Shown here one piece after another: positions 18,154 to 27,094 of a stretch of DNA of 64,000 nucleotides. This stretch comes from Saprospiraceae bacterium (GTDB taxonomy: Bacteria; Bacteroidota; Bacteroidia; Chitinophagales; Saprospiraceae). Location of the stretch: the NCBI GenBank assembly GCA_019187225.1, contig JABAQQ010000022.1:1-64000 (forward strand), read 5' to 3'. Both the position numbers and the translations under genes were made by a program. The first letter of the stretch is position 1, and each line of letters begins with the position of its first letter. Below the pieces are notes generated by a model that worked only from the letters and a program-made list of their open reading frames with translations, did no database searches and had not been told where the DNA came from.

Positions 18154-18855
18154 ATGACCTTCGAGATCTGCGCTGTCAATATTCAATCCTGCCTCGCTGC
18201 CGAGCGCACCGGGGCGCATCGCATCGAACTATGCTCAGCGCTCGATGTGGGTGGCCTGACGCCTTCCCAGGGACTTATCCGGGCGGCGGTGCACCAACTG
18301 ACGATCCCGGTCAATGTGCTCATCCGTCCGCGCGAAGGGCATTTTTGTTATTCGGACAATGAATTGGACATCATGCTCGACGATATTCGTTTTTGCCATG
18401 AGGCCGGAGCCCATGGCGTAGTCGTGGGTGCTTTAACCGCTGACCATCAACTCGATCTACCCAAAATGCAGGCAATGCAGGCCATGGCGGGTGATATGGA
18501 AATCGTATGCCATCGCGCGTTCGATTTCACCGGCGACCCCGCAGCGGCGCTGGAACAGCTCATTGCGATGGGGTATCATCGCGTGCTGAGTTCAGGTCAG
18601 TCGCCTTCAGCTTATGAAGGTCGTTTTTTATTGAGAAAAATGGTGGAGCATGCGGCAGATCGCATCAGCGTAATGCCCGGGGCGGGTATTTCGGCGGATA
18701 ATATCGCCGATATCGCAAAAGATACCGGCGCACAGGAATTTCATTTCACCGGGAAAACGAAGGTAAGCGGCAAGGCCGATATTCCGGGTCTGGAAAGCTG
18801 GTATTGGGAAAGCGACGAAAATCTGATCCGCGAAATAATGGCCCAATTGGGTTGA
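18154..18855 (+). CDS. cutC: CutC family protein
   Basis: A 233-residue TIM-barrel protein of the CutC family. The N-terminus MTFEICAVNIQSCLAAERTGAHRIELC, the GGLTPSQGLI segment, VLIRPREGHFCYS near residue 55 and CHRAFDF near 125 are all typical. CutC was named for copper homeostasis, but its direct role in copper handling is disputed in the literature. It is a soluble cytoplasmic protein and a monocistronic gene whose start codon follows the inverted CCAATAACC array by 3 nt. It is convergent with the SH3 lipoprotein gene. Confidence 0.92.
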   Translation: MTFEICAVNIQSCLAAERTGAHRIELCSALDVGGLTPSQGLIRAAVHQLTIPVNVLIRPREGHFCYSDNELDIMLDDIRFCHEAGAHGVVVGALTADHQLDLPKMQAMQAMAGDMEIVCHRAFDFTGDPAAALEQLIAMGYHRVLSSGQSPSAYEGRFLLRKMVEHAADRISVMPGAGISADNIADIAKDTGAQEFHFTGKTKVSGKADIPGLESWYWESDENLIREIMAQLG

Positions 18856-18874
18856 TTTGTGCCAGAAAAAGGCA

Positions 18875-20056
18875 TTAATACTCCGATTCCGCATACTTTG
18901 CCTGCCATTCTTCCACTTTTTTCGTTCGTTTCCAGCCTTCGGCAGCGCACAGATCGGCAATTTCTTTGGTCGTTTTGGCCAGGGTGGTGCCCGGGTATTT
19001 TTGCTGGACATAAGCCCACACATTTTTATACGCTTCCGTAATTTCCTGGTTTTCATAATTGAACACAGGAGTGTTGTCGGAGCCGTTCACCAGGACGAGG
19101 CGCGTCCATCGTTCGGATTCTTTCGTCTGTTCGTTCAATGCGAAGTATGGATTTTCCCGGTTGAATTGTTCCCAGAAGGTAGCCCGGTCGGCCAGTTCTT
19201 CCATCGGGATGACGATGCCGCCGTCGTCCCAGGCTCGTTTGTTGCGCTCGGCAACCTGCTGGTCGAGGTAGAACTTCATGGGCCGGGTGACTTTTGGCCC
19301 GAAAAAGGTCTGCAATCTGTTCCAGTCCACTACCGGGAACACCATCCCCTCACCTTCGGCCAGTTCAAAACCATTTTCCGCGAGCGATTTCGCAACCTGG
19401 TTTTTGTTCATATCGAACGTTCGGTTGGCTATCGCCTGGAAATCTGCATCTTCCCATTTTATCTTTTCCGTCAGTGTGTAGTATTCTCCTTCGCGTTCCA
19501 TTCGGAAAAGGAATTGTTCCAGCAGGATAAAGGCCGCGTCGGCCAGCGCGCCGTTGGCCGAACCGAAACGGGCCGATACCTCGTCCCATGCTTTTTTGCC
19601 GCTTTCCAGATTTTTGGCATCCAGTGTTTTCAATAAACCGGTCAATTGCCGGAGTTGATCCAGGTGAGGAATGCCGGCGCGACTCCCGGCGTACAGCCTC
19701 AGCAAACCGCCGCCGAAGGCCCAGCCGGTTTTGGGTTCGGGTGATAGGGTGGCCACTTTATGGTACGGCTCCAGGTAAGTCATCCCGCGCAAGGTGGCTT
19801 CTTCCTTGTTTGCCGACACTTCACCCGTGCCCTCCACCAATTCTCCCTCGGTCAATTGGGCGAGTACCTGACCATTTTTATTGGGTTGATCGCGCAGATT
19901 CAATTTGTCAACGGTAGCGGCGTACAGTATGACTTCCGGTTTGACGACAGGAGCCGGCACCGTATTGGCATCCGGTTGATTTGCGTTCTGCTTGCAGGCG
20001 AAGGGTAAAACACCCCAAGCCAATAGGAAGAGAATGAGGATTTTGCTTGATTTCAT
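18875..20056 (-). CDS. Putative lipoprotein with SH3-like domain
   Basis: A 393-residue exported protein of unknown function. The ATG at 20056 (MKSSKILILFLLAWGVLPFAC) is chosen because it starts a signal peptide ending in a Cys at residue 21, a weak lipobox; the longer frame would run through the terminator region. About residues 45-110 resemble a bacterial SH3 domain (KLNLRDQPNKNGQVLAQLTEGELV). The remainder is mixed alpha/beta without a recognised family. It lies downstream of the nuo terminator on the same strand, so it is probably transcribed separately. Confidence 0.65.
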   Translation of the reverse strand: MKSSKILILFLLAWGVLPFACKQNANQPDANTVPAPVVKPEVILYAATVDKLNLRDQPNKNGQVLAQLTEGELVEGTGEVSANKEEATLRGMTYLEPYHKVATLSPEPKTGWAFGGGLLRLYAGSRAGIPHLDQLRQLTGLLKTLDAKNLESGKKAWDEVSARFGSANGALADAAFILLEQFLFRMEREGEYYTLTEKIKWEDADFQAIANRTFDMNKNQVAKSLAENGFELAEGEGMVFPVVDWNRLQTFFGPKVTRPMKFYLDQQVAERNKRAWDDGGIVIPMEELADRATFWEQFNRENPYFALNEQTKESERWTRLVLVNGSDNTPVFNYENQEITEAYKNVWAYVQQKYPGTTLAKTTKEIADLCAAEGWKRTKKVEEWQAKYAESEY

Positions 20057-20135
20057 CTTGAATTGTTTTGTCTTAGTGCGTTTAAAAACCTCACTGGTAA
20101 CGTCGGATGAAAGGGATTTCATTGTATTTGTGGAC

Positions 20136-20182
20136 GAAAAAACAGAAGCCCGTACTTCATGTTTGAAAGTACGGGCTTCTGT
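20136..20182 (-). terminator. Strong intrinsic terminator at the end of the nuo operon
   Basis: A perfect 15-bp stem (20142-20156 with 20168-20182; AGAAGCCCGTACT) with an 11-nt loop is followed, on the minus strand, by six T residues. It starts 17 nt after the nuoN stop codon, marking the 3' end of the complex I transcript. Confidence 0.9.
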
Positions 20183-20198
20183 CTTCAACTGGAATACA

Positions 20199-21578
20199 TC
20201 AGATCAATGCGTACACACTGCCGGGAACAATGGTCAGCAAGGCGATCAGCACCAGCCCTGCAAGCACTGCCCAGCGCACGCTTGCCGGAATACTGGCGGT
20301 GTAAGCATTCTCTTCGTGGCTGAAATACATGGCGATGATGATCTTGAAGTAATAATAGATCGAAATCGCCGAGTTGATCACTGCCAGCACCACTAACCAG
20401 GGATATTTGGCGAAGGCTGCGGTGAACAGGAAATATTTGCCGAAAAAGCCCGCCATGGGCGGAATACCTGCCAGCGAAAGCATCGAGATCGCCAGCACTG
20501 CCGCCAGCAAGGGTTGTTTTTTGCTCAGACCGTTGAAAGCCGCGAACGAGCCATCCCCATTTTGTTCTGCTACCACTATGTAAGCACCGAAAGCGCAAAT
20601 GGTCGCCAAAGAATACGTCAGGGTGTAAAACAAAAGCGCCCGATCGCCGCCTTCCGTGCCGATGGCCAAAATGGCCAGCATCAGATAGCCGGCATGGGAA
20701 ATGGACGAAAAAGCCATCATGCGTTTGAAATCCGTCTGGAAGATCGCCGTCACATTCGCCACTGTCATCGTCAAGCCGGCAACTACCGCCACCGGAACGC
20801 TCCAGAAACTTTCGGCGCCGGGGAATGCCATCGAAAACAGGCGGTACATCGCCGCGAAGCCAGCCGTTTTGACCACCGTCGCCATAAAGGCCGTCACGAG
20901 ATTGGGACTGCCCTGGTATACATCGGGCGCCCAGAAATGGAAGGGTACGGCGGAGACTTTGAAACTCAATCCAAAGATGATCAGCAAGATACCGGTGTTC
21001 AGCATGCCGGCGGAATGCCGGCCGTCGGTGATCGCCTGAGCGATGGCATTGACGTCGAAACTACCGGAGGCGCCGTATACGAGCGCCATGCCGAACAGCA
21101 GTATCCCCGTCGTGAAAGAACCCATCAGGAAATATTTGAGCGCGGCTTCGTTGCCCGACAGCTCATCGCGGCGGCTGCCTGCCAGCACATAGAGGGGGAT
21201 CGAAAGTATCTCGATGCCGAGGAAGAGCATGACCATGTTGGTAAAGGAGAACATGACCAGCGCCCCGCACACGCTGAACAGGATCAAACCGTAATTGTCG
21301 CCCAGTGTATCGTGCAGGCTCCTGAAGCCCCAGCCCGACAGACCGATGATAAGCGCCGTGGCCAGGATGGCCACGCCTGAAAACGCCAGCGCATAAGCAT
21401 CGAAGTTGAACATGGCAGGGAACATGTCGTTCCAACCTGCCGGCGGGCCGGCTATCACGCCGCCCAGGGCCAGCAGGCTTCCGATCAGAGCGATGGCATG
21501 AACGGCTTTTCGATTTCCCGTCAATCCGGTGAAAAGCGCAGCGATTGCGGTGGTAAAGAGTATGAGTAATGCTGTCAT
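20199..21578 (-). CDS. nuoN: NADH-quinone oxidoreductase subunit N
   Basis: A 459-residue membrane subunit of complex I, one of the three Mrp-antiporter-like proton channels. About 13-14 hydrophobic helices are visible. Conserved landmarks are FLGIEILSIPLYVLAG near residue 120 (with the key Glu of helix 5), VPFHFWAPDVYQGSP near 230 and AFSSISHAGYLMLA near 310. It is the last gene of the operon, followed at 17 nt by the terminator. Six unrelated genes separate it from nuoM. Length is in the normal range. Confidence 0.95.
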   Translation of the reverse strand: MTALLILFTTAIAALFTGLTGNRKAVHAIALIGSLLALGGVIAGPPAGWNDMFPAMFNFDAYALAFSGVAILATALIIGLSGWGFRSLHDTLGDNYGLILFSVCGALVMFSFTNMVMLFLGIEILSIPLYVLAGSRRDELSGNEAALKYFLMGSFTTGILLFGMALVYGASGSFDVNAIAQAITDGRHSAGMLNTGILLIIFGLSFKVSAVPFHFWAPDVYQGSPNLVTAFMATVVKTAGFAAMYRLFSMAFPGAESFWSVPVAVVAGLTMTVANVTAIFQTDFKRMMAFSSISHAGYLMLAILAIGTEGGDRALLFYTLTYSLATICAFGAYIVVAEQNGDGSFAAFNGLSKKQPLLAAVLAISMLSLAGIPPMAGFFGKYFLFTAAFAKYPWLVVLAVINSAISIYYYFKIIIAMYFSHEENAYTASIPASVRWAVLAGLVLIALLTIVPGSVYALI

Positions 21579-21618
21579 TTTTTATTGATGCGTTGATTTG
21601 GGGATTTGTTTATTTGAA

Positions 21619-21834
21619 CTACGCGATTATTCTGACAATGGTCTTATGGAATTCCACTTTGTCACCTGCTCTCAACTTTTTCCGTTTCTGCGTCTCTACC
21701 TCTCCATTCACCCGCACTTCGCCGTTGCTGATCCGGATATTCGCTTCGCCGCCGGTGCCGACTAAGTGCAACACTTTCAGGAGGTTGTTGAGGGTAATGT
21801 AGTCTTGGCTCTTTATCTCAAATTCGGTTATCAT
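21619..21834 (-). CDS. RNA-binding S4 domain protein
   Basis: A 71-residue stand-alone S4 domain (YbcJ/YaaA-like). NNLLKVLHLVGTGGEANI and ISNGEVRVNGEVETQKRKKL are the helix-loop-strand core that binds structured RNA in ribosomal protein S4 and pseudouridine synthases. Role unknown, probably linked to ribosomes or RNA. It lies 40 nt upstream of nuoN in the nuoM-nuoN gap, the last of six co-oriented genes inserted there. Confidence 0.85.
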   Translation of the reverse strand: MITEFEIKSQDYITLNNLLKVLHLVGTGGEANIRISNGEVRVNGEVETQKRKKLRAGDKVEFHKTIVRIIA

Positions 21835-21862
21835 CTTTTTGTTTTATCTTTGGGTTATTCGC

Positions 21863-22063
21863 TCAGTTCTGGCTTTTTTTGTACAATTCATAATTTGCAT
21901 ATCCAACAGCCATCCCGAAAATCAATCCTCCGACAAGCGTTTTAATCAGAAATTTCCCGATGTGAAATTCATCCGGAGAAATGATCCTGTCGAGCACAGA
22001 GACGATCAAAATAAATGCGACAACCTGAATCAGGGTTCTGAGAAGCCAGTGTTGATTTTTCAT
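21863..22063 (-). CDS. Small membrane protein, unknown
   Basis: A 66-residue protein with two predicted hydrophobic helices (about residues 9-24 and 39-57) and a Lys-rich C-terminus. It resembles no named family that I know. It is followed 28 nt later by the S4-domain gene and preceded by another small membrane protein, so the three probably share the nuo transcript. Confidence 0.55.
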   Translation of the reverse strand: MKNQHWLLRTLIQVVAFILIVSVLDRIISPDEFHIGKFLIKTLVGGLIFGMAVGYANYELYKKSQN

Positions 22064-22077
22064 AGATCAGTTGTTTT

Positions 22078-22317
22078 TTATGTCTCGAGCTGCCGGGTTT
22101 TAACCGATTCGTCGGGCGATTTTTTCAAATCTCGTTTCCCTTTGGCGGCACGTTTTTCCTGAAAGTAAAAAAACGCCATTGCAACAATGAACACAAAAAC
22201 TGCCGTGATTATCTGAACGAGCCAGTTTATCCTGGTATAAAAGAAAAACCGGACGGAAGTGGCTATCAGCACAACCAGCGTAAATTTTAATGCTTTCAGA
22301 GTCGCAGATTTCCACAT
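22078..22317 (-). CDS. Small membrane protein, unknown
   Basis: A 79-residue protein with two hydrophobic helices (about residues 10-28 and 33-52) and a strongly basic tail (EKRAAKGKRDLKKS). Function unknown. It lies 11 nt downstream of the L,D-transpeptidase gene, so translational linkage with it is possible. Confidence 0.5.
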   Translation of the reverse strand: MWKSATLKALKFTLVVLIATSVRFFFYTRINWLVQIITAVFVFIVAMAFFYFQEKRAAKGKRDLKKSPDESVKTRQLET

Positions 22318-22328
22318 TTTCTGAAGTT

Positions 22329-23066
22329 TTAGTTTTTCACTTCATAATATCCCTCAACATTCACTTCCACTTTAGGCACGATCTTCTTTCGTTCAAAATA
22401 CGCATAAACCGGCTGCAAATTTTCCCAAAACCGGCGATTCGCGGTATTAAAAAAATGCTCATCCGTCAAATCCTGCAATTTCATATCGTCCAGCCGGCAG
22501 GGAAAAATATGCACCGGAATTTGTTCCTGTCCTCCCGTCGTCGCATCCAGAGCCAGCAGATACACCTCCTCGATGTTCGCGTTTTCAATCGGGATACAGC
22601 CGACCGAGACGCACGCTCCGTGAATGTAAATCTCCCCGCCCGGTTTTTCCTTATCCGAAAAATAAAGGTCGGATTCGTTAGGATAATTCACCCGCATGGA
22701 CAAGTGAAAATTGCTTTTCGGATTAAAAGCATCAATAAAATAAACGCCCTCTGGCACTTGTGAATCTCCTTCCCGTCGTTTCGGCCCCAACTTGCCCGGC
22801 ACGTAGCAAATCGGATACGAACGGAACAGGAGAAAAACAGAGTCCTTTTTTATCCAGAGTTCCAGCCGTTTTTCCCGCTTGAATGCCCGCAGAAAAATCT
22901 CGCTGCCGGCTTTGGCGCCGAAATCGAGCACGGCTTTTTCCAACCTCGCGCCAATCGAATCCCGCGCCGCCGCCACTCTATCAGTGTCATTTTCAGTGGT
23001 TTGTCCGTCGGTTTTTGGGGTGCAACAGCAAAAAAGCAAGAGCACCGGGAGGAATCCTGTTCGCAT
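22329..23066 (-). CDS. L,D-transpeptidase (YafK-like murein transpeptidase family), probable lipoprotein
   Basis: A 245-residue envelope enzyme. The ATG at 23066 is chosen: it opens a signal peptide with a Cys cluster at residues 13-15 usable as lipobox; the TTG at 23087 is less likely. The YkuD catalytic motif is HGACVSVGCIP, with H149, S154, G156 and the nucleophile C157. Upstream, VPEGVYFIDAFNPKS is typical of the YafK/ErfK-like group. Such enzymes cleave or form peptidoglycan cross-links or attach proteins to murein. It sits among the genes inserted between nuoM and nuoN. Confidence 0.85.
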   Translation of the reverse strand: MRTGFLPVLLLFCCCTPKTDGQTTENDTDRVAAARDSIGARLEKAVLDFGAKAGSEIFLRAFKREKRLELWIKKDSVFLLFRSYPICYVPGKLGPKRREGDSQVPEGVYFIDAFNPKSNFHLSMRVNYPNESDLYFSDKEKPGGEIYIHGACVSVGCIPIENANIEEVYLLALDATTGGQEQIPVHIFPCRLDDMKLQDLTDEHFFNTANRRFWENLQPVYAYFERKKIVPKVEVNVEGYYEVKN

Positions 23067-23161
23067 GTTGAAAAGTTTTTCCTTCAAGATGCGGATGGGG
23101 TGGTTCTTGGCGGTTAGCGTTTAAAACCATACCACCCCAATCCTGGTCACATTCCCATCCG

Positions 23162-23562
23162 TCAGGCTTTTGTCCAATCCTCAATCTTTATCCCATTAAT
23201 TCGACCCAAATGCGCCACGTTGTTCGTTATCATTATAAGGTCATTGAAAACAGCAGTGCTTCCAATCAGTAGGTCGAAGTCGTCAATAATATTTCCCGCT
23301 TTCCGCAGCCGGGTTTTCTCTTCGGCATACAAGTCGAGCGTACTGTATATTGGTAGAACCTGTACTTTTTTAATGAATCCTTCGATAACAGGCTTGCTTT
23401 AGGCGGGTTATTACTGCTTGCTGCACCAAATTTTAATTCAGCAACAGTGATTTCAGAGATAAAACAATTTTCCCATCCTGCCTTTTCTACTTTCGTTTCA
23501 AGGTCATACCTGCCTTTTAGGTAAAAAATGCAGATGTTCGTATCCAGCAAATAGCCGTTCAT
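23162..23562 (-). pseudogene. VapC-type PIN-domain toxin, frameshifted
   Basis: The N-terminal part (MNGYLLDTNICIFYLKG, Asp7 of the PIN active site, ISEITVAELKFG) reads in one frame to about 23395. The rest (VQVLPIYSTLDLYAEE, then IIDDFDLLIGSTAVFND and TNNVAHLGRI, ending at the stop at 23162) reads in another. One extra base near 23393-23397, for example GCAAAG instead of GCAAG, restores a continuous ~133-residue VapC. As written, the protein loses the C-terminal acidic residues of the active site, so it should be inactive. It overlaps the antitoxin gene by 4 nt. It could be true decay or a homopolymer sequencing error. Confidence 0.85.
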
Positions 23563-23798
23563 AGCGATTCAATATTGCGGTTGAAAGTTCTTGCCGATCG
23601 AATCCGCTCTATCCACGCCTCCGCCGATTCTTTATCGTCCAGCGCGCCGAAAAGTGAAGGGGGAGGAGCTGTCGACTTTTTTCGCTTGGCTTTCAACATT
23701 TTAGACAAACGTATGATGATTTCCAATTGATCATCTTCCGGCAATTGGTTGATCAATCTGAGATAATTTTCAAGCAATAAAGCATCATTTTTCATCAT
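23559..23798 (-). CDS. Antitoxin of the VapC-type pair
   Basis: A 79-residue small protein starting at one of two adjacent ATGs (23798 or 23795). It is helical and charged (LPEDDQLEIIIRLSKMLKAKRKK), with a C-terminal part (FGALDDKESAEAWIERIR) resembling the toxin-binding tails of VapB-like antitoxins. Its stop overlaps the start of the PIN-domain gene (ATGA), the classical coupling of a type II toxin-antitoxin pair. Because the toxin frame is broken, the antitoxin appears orphaned. Confidence 0.75.
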   Translation of the reverse strand: MMKNDALLLENYLRLINQLPEDDQLEIIIRLSKMLKAKRKKSTAPPPSLFGALDDKESAEAWIERIRSARTFNRNIESL

Positions 23799-23872
23799 CA
23801 AAAAAAATTTGAAAGTCAAAGATACGGCTGTCAAATCCCCAAATCAACAACTCAACTAATCCTCCTGTCCCC

Positions 23873-25324
23873 TCAAAACTGCACCGCTCCCAAGATCTTG
23901 TTCACGCTCCCGTCCGTCAGGTTCAGCACCAACTGCGGGAAAAATCCCAGCAGGACCACCAGCCCGGCAATCACCCCCAGTACAATCCATTCATTGGTAT
24001 TGACGTCCTGAAACTGAGCCGTTTCGCGGTTTGCTTCGCCAAAAACGGCCACTCCGTAAGCCCGCAGCATATACACAGCGCCGAAAATGATCGTCAACCC
24101 CGCCACTGCCCCGAGCCATACATTGTAATTCCAGACGCCATTGAGCAGCAGGAATTCGCCGGGAAAACCGTTGGTCAGGGGCACGGCCACCGCGCCGAGC
24201 ATCACGATCATGAACAGGGCGGCGAACTTCGGCGCCGATTTGGCGATGCCGCCCATATCGGCCAGGGTGCGCGTGCCAATGCGCCGCTCAATGAGATCAA
24301 CGATGAAAAATAGGCCTACCACGTTGATGCCGTGATTGAGCATCTGGATCAGACTGCCCTGCAATCCCGCCTTGTTCCAGGCCAGCACCCCGGCGGCGAT
24401 GAGGCCGACGTGCGCAATGGATGAATAAGCGATCAACCGCTTCAGATCGGATTGTTTCACCGCGATAATGCTCGCATAAACGATTCCCACAACAGCCAGC
24501 AGCATAAATATGGGGGTCCAGGTATGCATCGCCTCCGGTGCGAGGGGCACCATCCAGCGAATGACGCCGTAAATGCCCATTTTCAGCATGATACCCGCCA
24601 GCAGCATAGTACCGCCGGTGGGCGAAGTCACATAAGTATCAGGTTGCCAGGTGTGGAAAGGGAACACCGGCATTTTCACCGCGAAGGCGAGGAAAAAACC
24701 GAGCATAACCCAGTTGGCAGCGGCAGGAGACAGTTGCACATGAACGAGGTCAGACCAGGCGAAGGAATGTTGCCCTTCGACGTCGGTTTGCAGGTACACA
24801 TATAACAGTGCCACCAGCATGAACAGTGACCCGATAAAAGTGTATATGAAAAACTTCAGCGTCACGCGGATGCGGTCTTGCCCACCCCAGATCGCGCAAA
24901 TGAAATAGATCGGGATGAGCGCCATCTCGTAAAAAATATAGAACAACAAGCCGTCCTGTGCGAGAAAAACACCGTTCAGAGCACCGAGCATCATCAACAC
25001 AAGGCCGTAGTAGCGCGGCTCATTGTCGAAGGTACGGCTGAAACTGCTCAGCACGATCAGGGGAGCCAACAGGTTGGTCAGCAGCACCAGGAGCAGGCTC
25101 ACGCCGTCCATGCCGAGGCTGAAAGATATGCCGGCCTGCGGCAGCCAGGGCACGCTGAATGGGTGATTCACGGAGCCGTCGCCATTGAAACCTACACTGG
25201 CAAAAAGGCTGACGGCGAGATTCGCCAGCGCAGTCGCCAAAGCGAGGTTGCGCGCTCCGGCCGGACGCATTATCAGCAGGATAATGCTGACGGTCAAGGG
25301 TATTATGACAAGTAAAAGAGACAT
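23873..25324 (-). CDS. nuoM: NADH-quinone oxidoreductase subunit M
   Basis: A 483-residue proton-channel subunit of complex I with about 14 hydrophobic helices. Landmarks are FYIFYEMALIPIYFICAIWGG near residue 130 (conserved Glu), PFHTWQPDTYVTSPTGGTMLLAG near 225 and AYSSIAHVGLIAAG near 305. Length and motifs are normal. Four unrelated genes lie upstream between it and nuoL, and the glycosyltransferase stop codon is only 4 nt from the nuoM start, which implies translational coupling to the inserted gene. Confidence 0.95.
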   Translation of the reverse strand: MSLLLVIIPLTVSIILLIMRPAGARNLALATALANLAVSLFASVGFNGDGSVNHPFSVPWLPQAGISFSLGMDGVSLLLVLLTNLLAPLIVLSSFSRTFDNEPRYYGLVLMMLGALNGVFLAQDGLLFYIFYEMALIPIYFICAIWGGQDRIRVTLKFFIYTFIGSLFMLVALLYVYLQTDVEGQHSFAWSDLVHVQLSPAAANWVMLGFFLAFAVKMPVFPFHTWQPDTYVTSPTGGTMLLAGIMLKMGIYGVIRWMVPLAPEAMHTWTPIFMLLAVVGIVYASIIAVKQSDLKRLIAYSSIAHVGLIAAGVLAWNKAGLQGSLIQMLNHGINVVGLFFIVDLIERRIGTRTLADMGGIAKSAPKFAALFMIVMLGAVAVPLTNGFPGEFLLLNGVWNYNVWLGAVAGLTIIFGAVYMLRAYGVAVFGEANRETAQFQDVNTNEWIVLGVIAGLVVLLGFFPQLVLNLTDGSVNKILGAVQF

Positions 25325-25328
25325 CGGA

Positions 25329-26750
25329 TCAGTCTTTCTTTATTTTGTAAATCTGGAATTCGTTGTCTTCATACAGTTTGGGGTAGGGGAGCGAATCGCG
25401 CCAGCGCGAGCGCTCGATGATGGCGTAATGCAGTCCAACCGTCGCTTCCCCGTTCAGCCAGACTGTATCCTTCATGCGGTCGGTCACCGTCCAGCCGCGC
25501 CGGTGCGCAAAGTACATCATCATGGGGTTGCCATCGAGGTTATTCACCAGGATACGGCTGTCTTTGGGCACATACGCATCCGTGATTTTTTCCAATTTCA
25601 AATATTTTTGGTCCTGCCAGGGAATAAAAAAGTCGGTTTTGTGGAAATAGATGGCCTCCGTCGCGATCGCCGTAATGACCAAAAACTGAACGACCCACGA
25701 GCGGATCGCCTGACTCAAACCGTATCCCGTCAGCAGGGCCATCATCGGCACATACGGGATCACGTAATAAACATGCCCCGCAAAAGATATCCCCGCTTTC
25801 AGCATGAAGAAAAACAACACCGCCGAATACACGCCGAAAGTGACCAAAACCGGACGGTTTTTCTTCCAGGCCGCCAGCGCAAGGCCGATCACACAAAAAC
25901 CGAACGCGATCTTACTCGTCAGCGCAATGGGGTAAAAACGCTCGATGGTGTGGTCTTTCATGTCCACCAATTGCTTCCAGCCTTCGGCAAAACTCTGGGG
26001 GTAAAACAACGGAAAGCCGTATGTTTTTTCCGCCCACGGCACCCAGATAAAGTACCATGCCGCCATCAATGCCGTCGCCAGCGCTCCTGCTCCGATGATC
26101 CGCAACCGCGCTCTATTGTCGGTTTCCCTGTTCAGTACCGGCCATACGAACAAGGCCATCACGCAAGCCGCCGGCATCTTACATAGCAGGCCCAAAGCCG
26201 AAAAGACAAAGAATAAAGCCAGTTGCCATCGCTTTTTTTCCTCCAGATACTGCCAACCCCAATTGATGCCCATCAGCACGAGCGATACGGCAAATACGTC
26301 GGGCATCGCTTTTCGCCCGTAAGTGAAGGCGATGGAAACGCCGAACATCACCGTCGCGAACAAAGCCGCCCGCTCATCTGTCAGCCTGCGGACTATTTTT
26401 GAAAACGCGAACAACCCGAAACTCGCCACCGTCAAACTCAACAGCCTGAAACACCAGTTGTGCACGCCGAACACCTTCCACATCAGGAACACTAAGTAGT
26501 TGTACAGCGGAAATTCCTGCGCCAAAATCCCGCCCCGGCTGTCGCAGATCACCGTGCGCGGGTGGAAAAAATTGGCGTCCACTTCCATATAGCTCCGCAC
26601 CACCCCCAGCGTGATCGTCTGCCGCCATGCGTGTTCGTCCAGCGCCGGCAGGTCAATGTTCTCCAGCCGGATGAGGAACAGCACCAGTATCCAAAGGCGG
26701 ACGTCGAAGAGAATGGTTTTTATTTTTTCGGTGTTCAAATTGGGCATCAT
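25329..26750 (-). CDS. Integral membrane glycosyltransferase, family 39/ArnT-like
   Basis: A 473-residue polytopic membrane protein from the ATG at 26750 (or 26747). The acidic motif in the first periplasmic loop, LDEHAWRQT (about residues 38-46), is typical of GT-C enzymes of the PMT/ArnT type that use polyprenyl-phosphate sugars. A dozen hydrophobic helices follow, then a soluble C-terminal domain (about 390-473). It would glycosylate a protein or lipid on the outer face of the inner membrane; the acceptor is unknown. It is inserted between nuoL and nuoM and starts directly downstream of a decayed HEPN gene. Confidence 0.75.
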   Translation of the reverse strand: MMPNLNTEKIKTILFDVRLWILVLFLIRLENIDLPALDEHAWRQTITLGVVRSYMEVDANFFHPRTVICDSRGGILAQEFPLYNYLVFLMWKVFGVHNWCFRLLSLTVASFGLFAFSKIVRRLTDERAALFATVMFGVSIAFTYGRKAMPDVFAVSLVLMGINWGWQYLEEKKRWQLALFFVFSALGLLCKMPAACVMALFVWPVLNRETDNRARLRIIGAGALATALMAAWYFIWVPWAEKTYGFPLFYPQSFAEGWKQLVDMKDHTIERFYPIALTSKIAFGFCVIGLALAAWKKNRPVLVTFGVYSAVLFFFMLKAGISFAGHVYYVIPYVPMMALLTGYGLSQAIRSWVVQFLVITAIATEAIYFHKTDFFIPWQDQKYLKLEKITDAYVPKDSRILVNNLDGNPMMMYFAHRRGWTVTDRMKDTVWLNGEATVGLHYAIIERSRWRDSLPYPKLYEDNEFQIYKIKKD

Positions 26751-26751
26751 T

Positions 26752-27094
26752 TCAACTCTTTCAAAATAGCTTCTACTTGTTTTTCGAGGATTGGCAAATC
26801 TTGTTCGATCGTTTGCCAAAGGACTTTATCGCTTGTGCCAAAATATCTGTGAACCAAAATGTTGCGCATTCCGACTATCTGGCTCCACGTCACTTCGGGG
26901 TGATTTGCCCGAAGTTCGCTTGTCAAGTTTGTCGCCGCTTAGCCGATGATCGCGAGATGCCGGACACAGGCGGAATGCAGCATCTCGTTGTTGCTGAAAT
27001 CCTCGAAAGTTTCACCTTCGACAAACTTTTTTATCACGCGAGCAGACTCCAAAATATGTTCAAGTCTCGCCTTATCTCCGAGTTTTCCTTTCAT
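26752..27094 (-). pseudogene. HEPN-domain (HepT/DUF86-like) toxin with an in-frame stop
   Basis: From ATG 27094 the frame reads MKGKLGDKARLEHILESARV... to an in-frame TAA at codon 52 (26939-26941), then continues in the same frame as AATNLTSELRANHPEVTWS and RNILVHRYFG to a TGA at 26752. The sequence around the stop corresponds to the conserved IGEAATNL of HEPN toxins, so TAA replaces a GAA Glu codon. The RNase signature R-x4-H (RNILVH) lies beyond the stop. The 113-codon gene overlaps its nucleotidyltransferase partner by 23 nt. It is a broken toxin with its antitoxin intact. Confidence 0.88.

Noticed and set aside
17550-18179. 209-codon minus-strand frame with WLLVIGYWLLVV-like repeats
   Set aside because: Its hydrophobic repeats are a translation of the TTGGTTATTGG arrays and it overlaps porP; not a membrane protein gene.
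25185-26186. 333-codon plus-strand frame
   Set aside because: Antisense to nuoM and the glycosyltransferase; crosses the boundary of two real genes.
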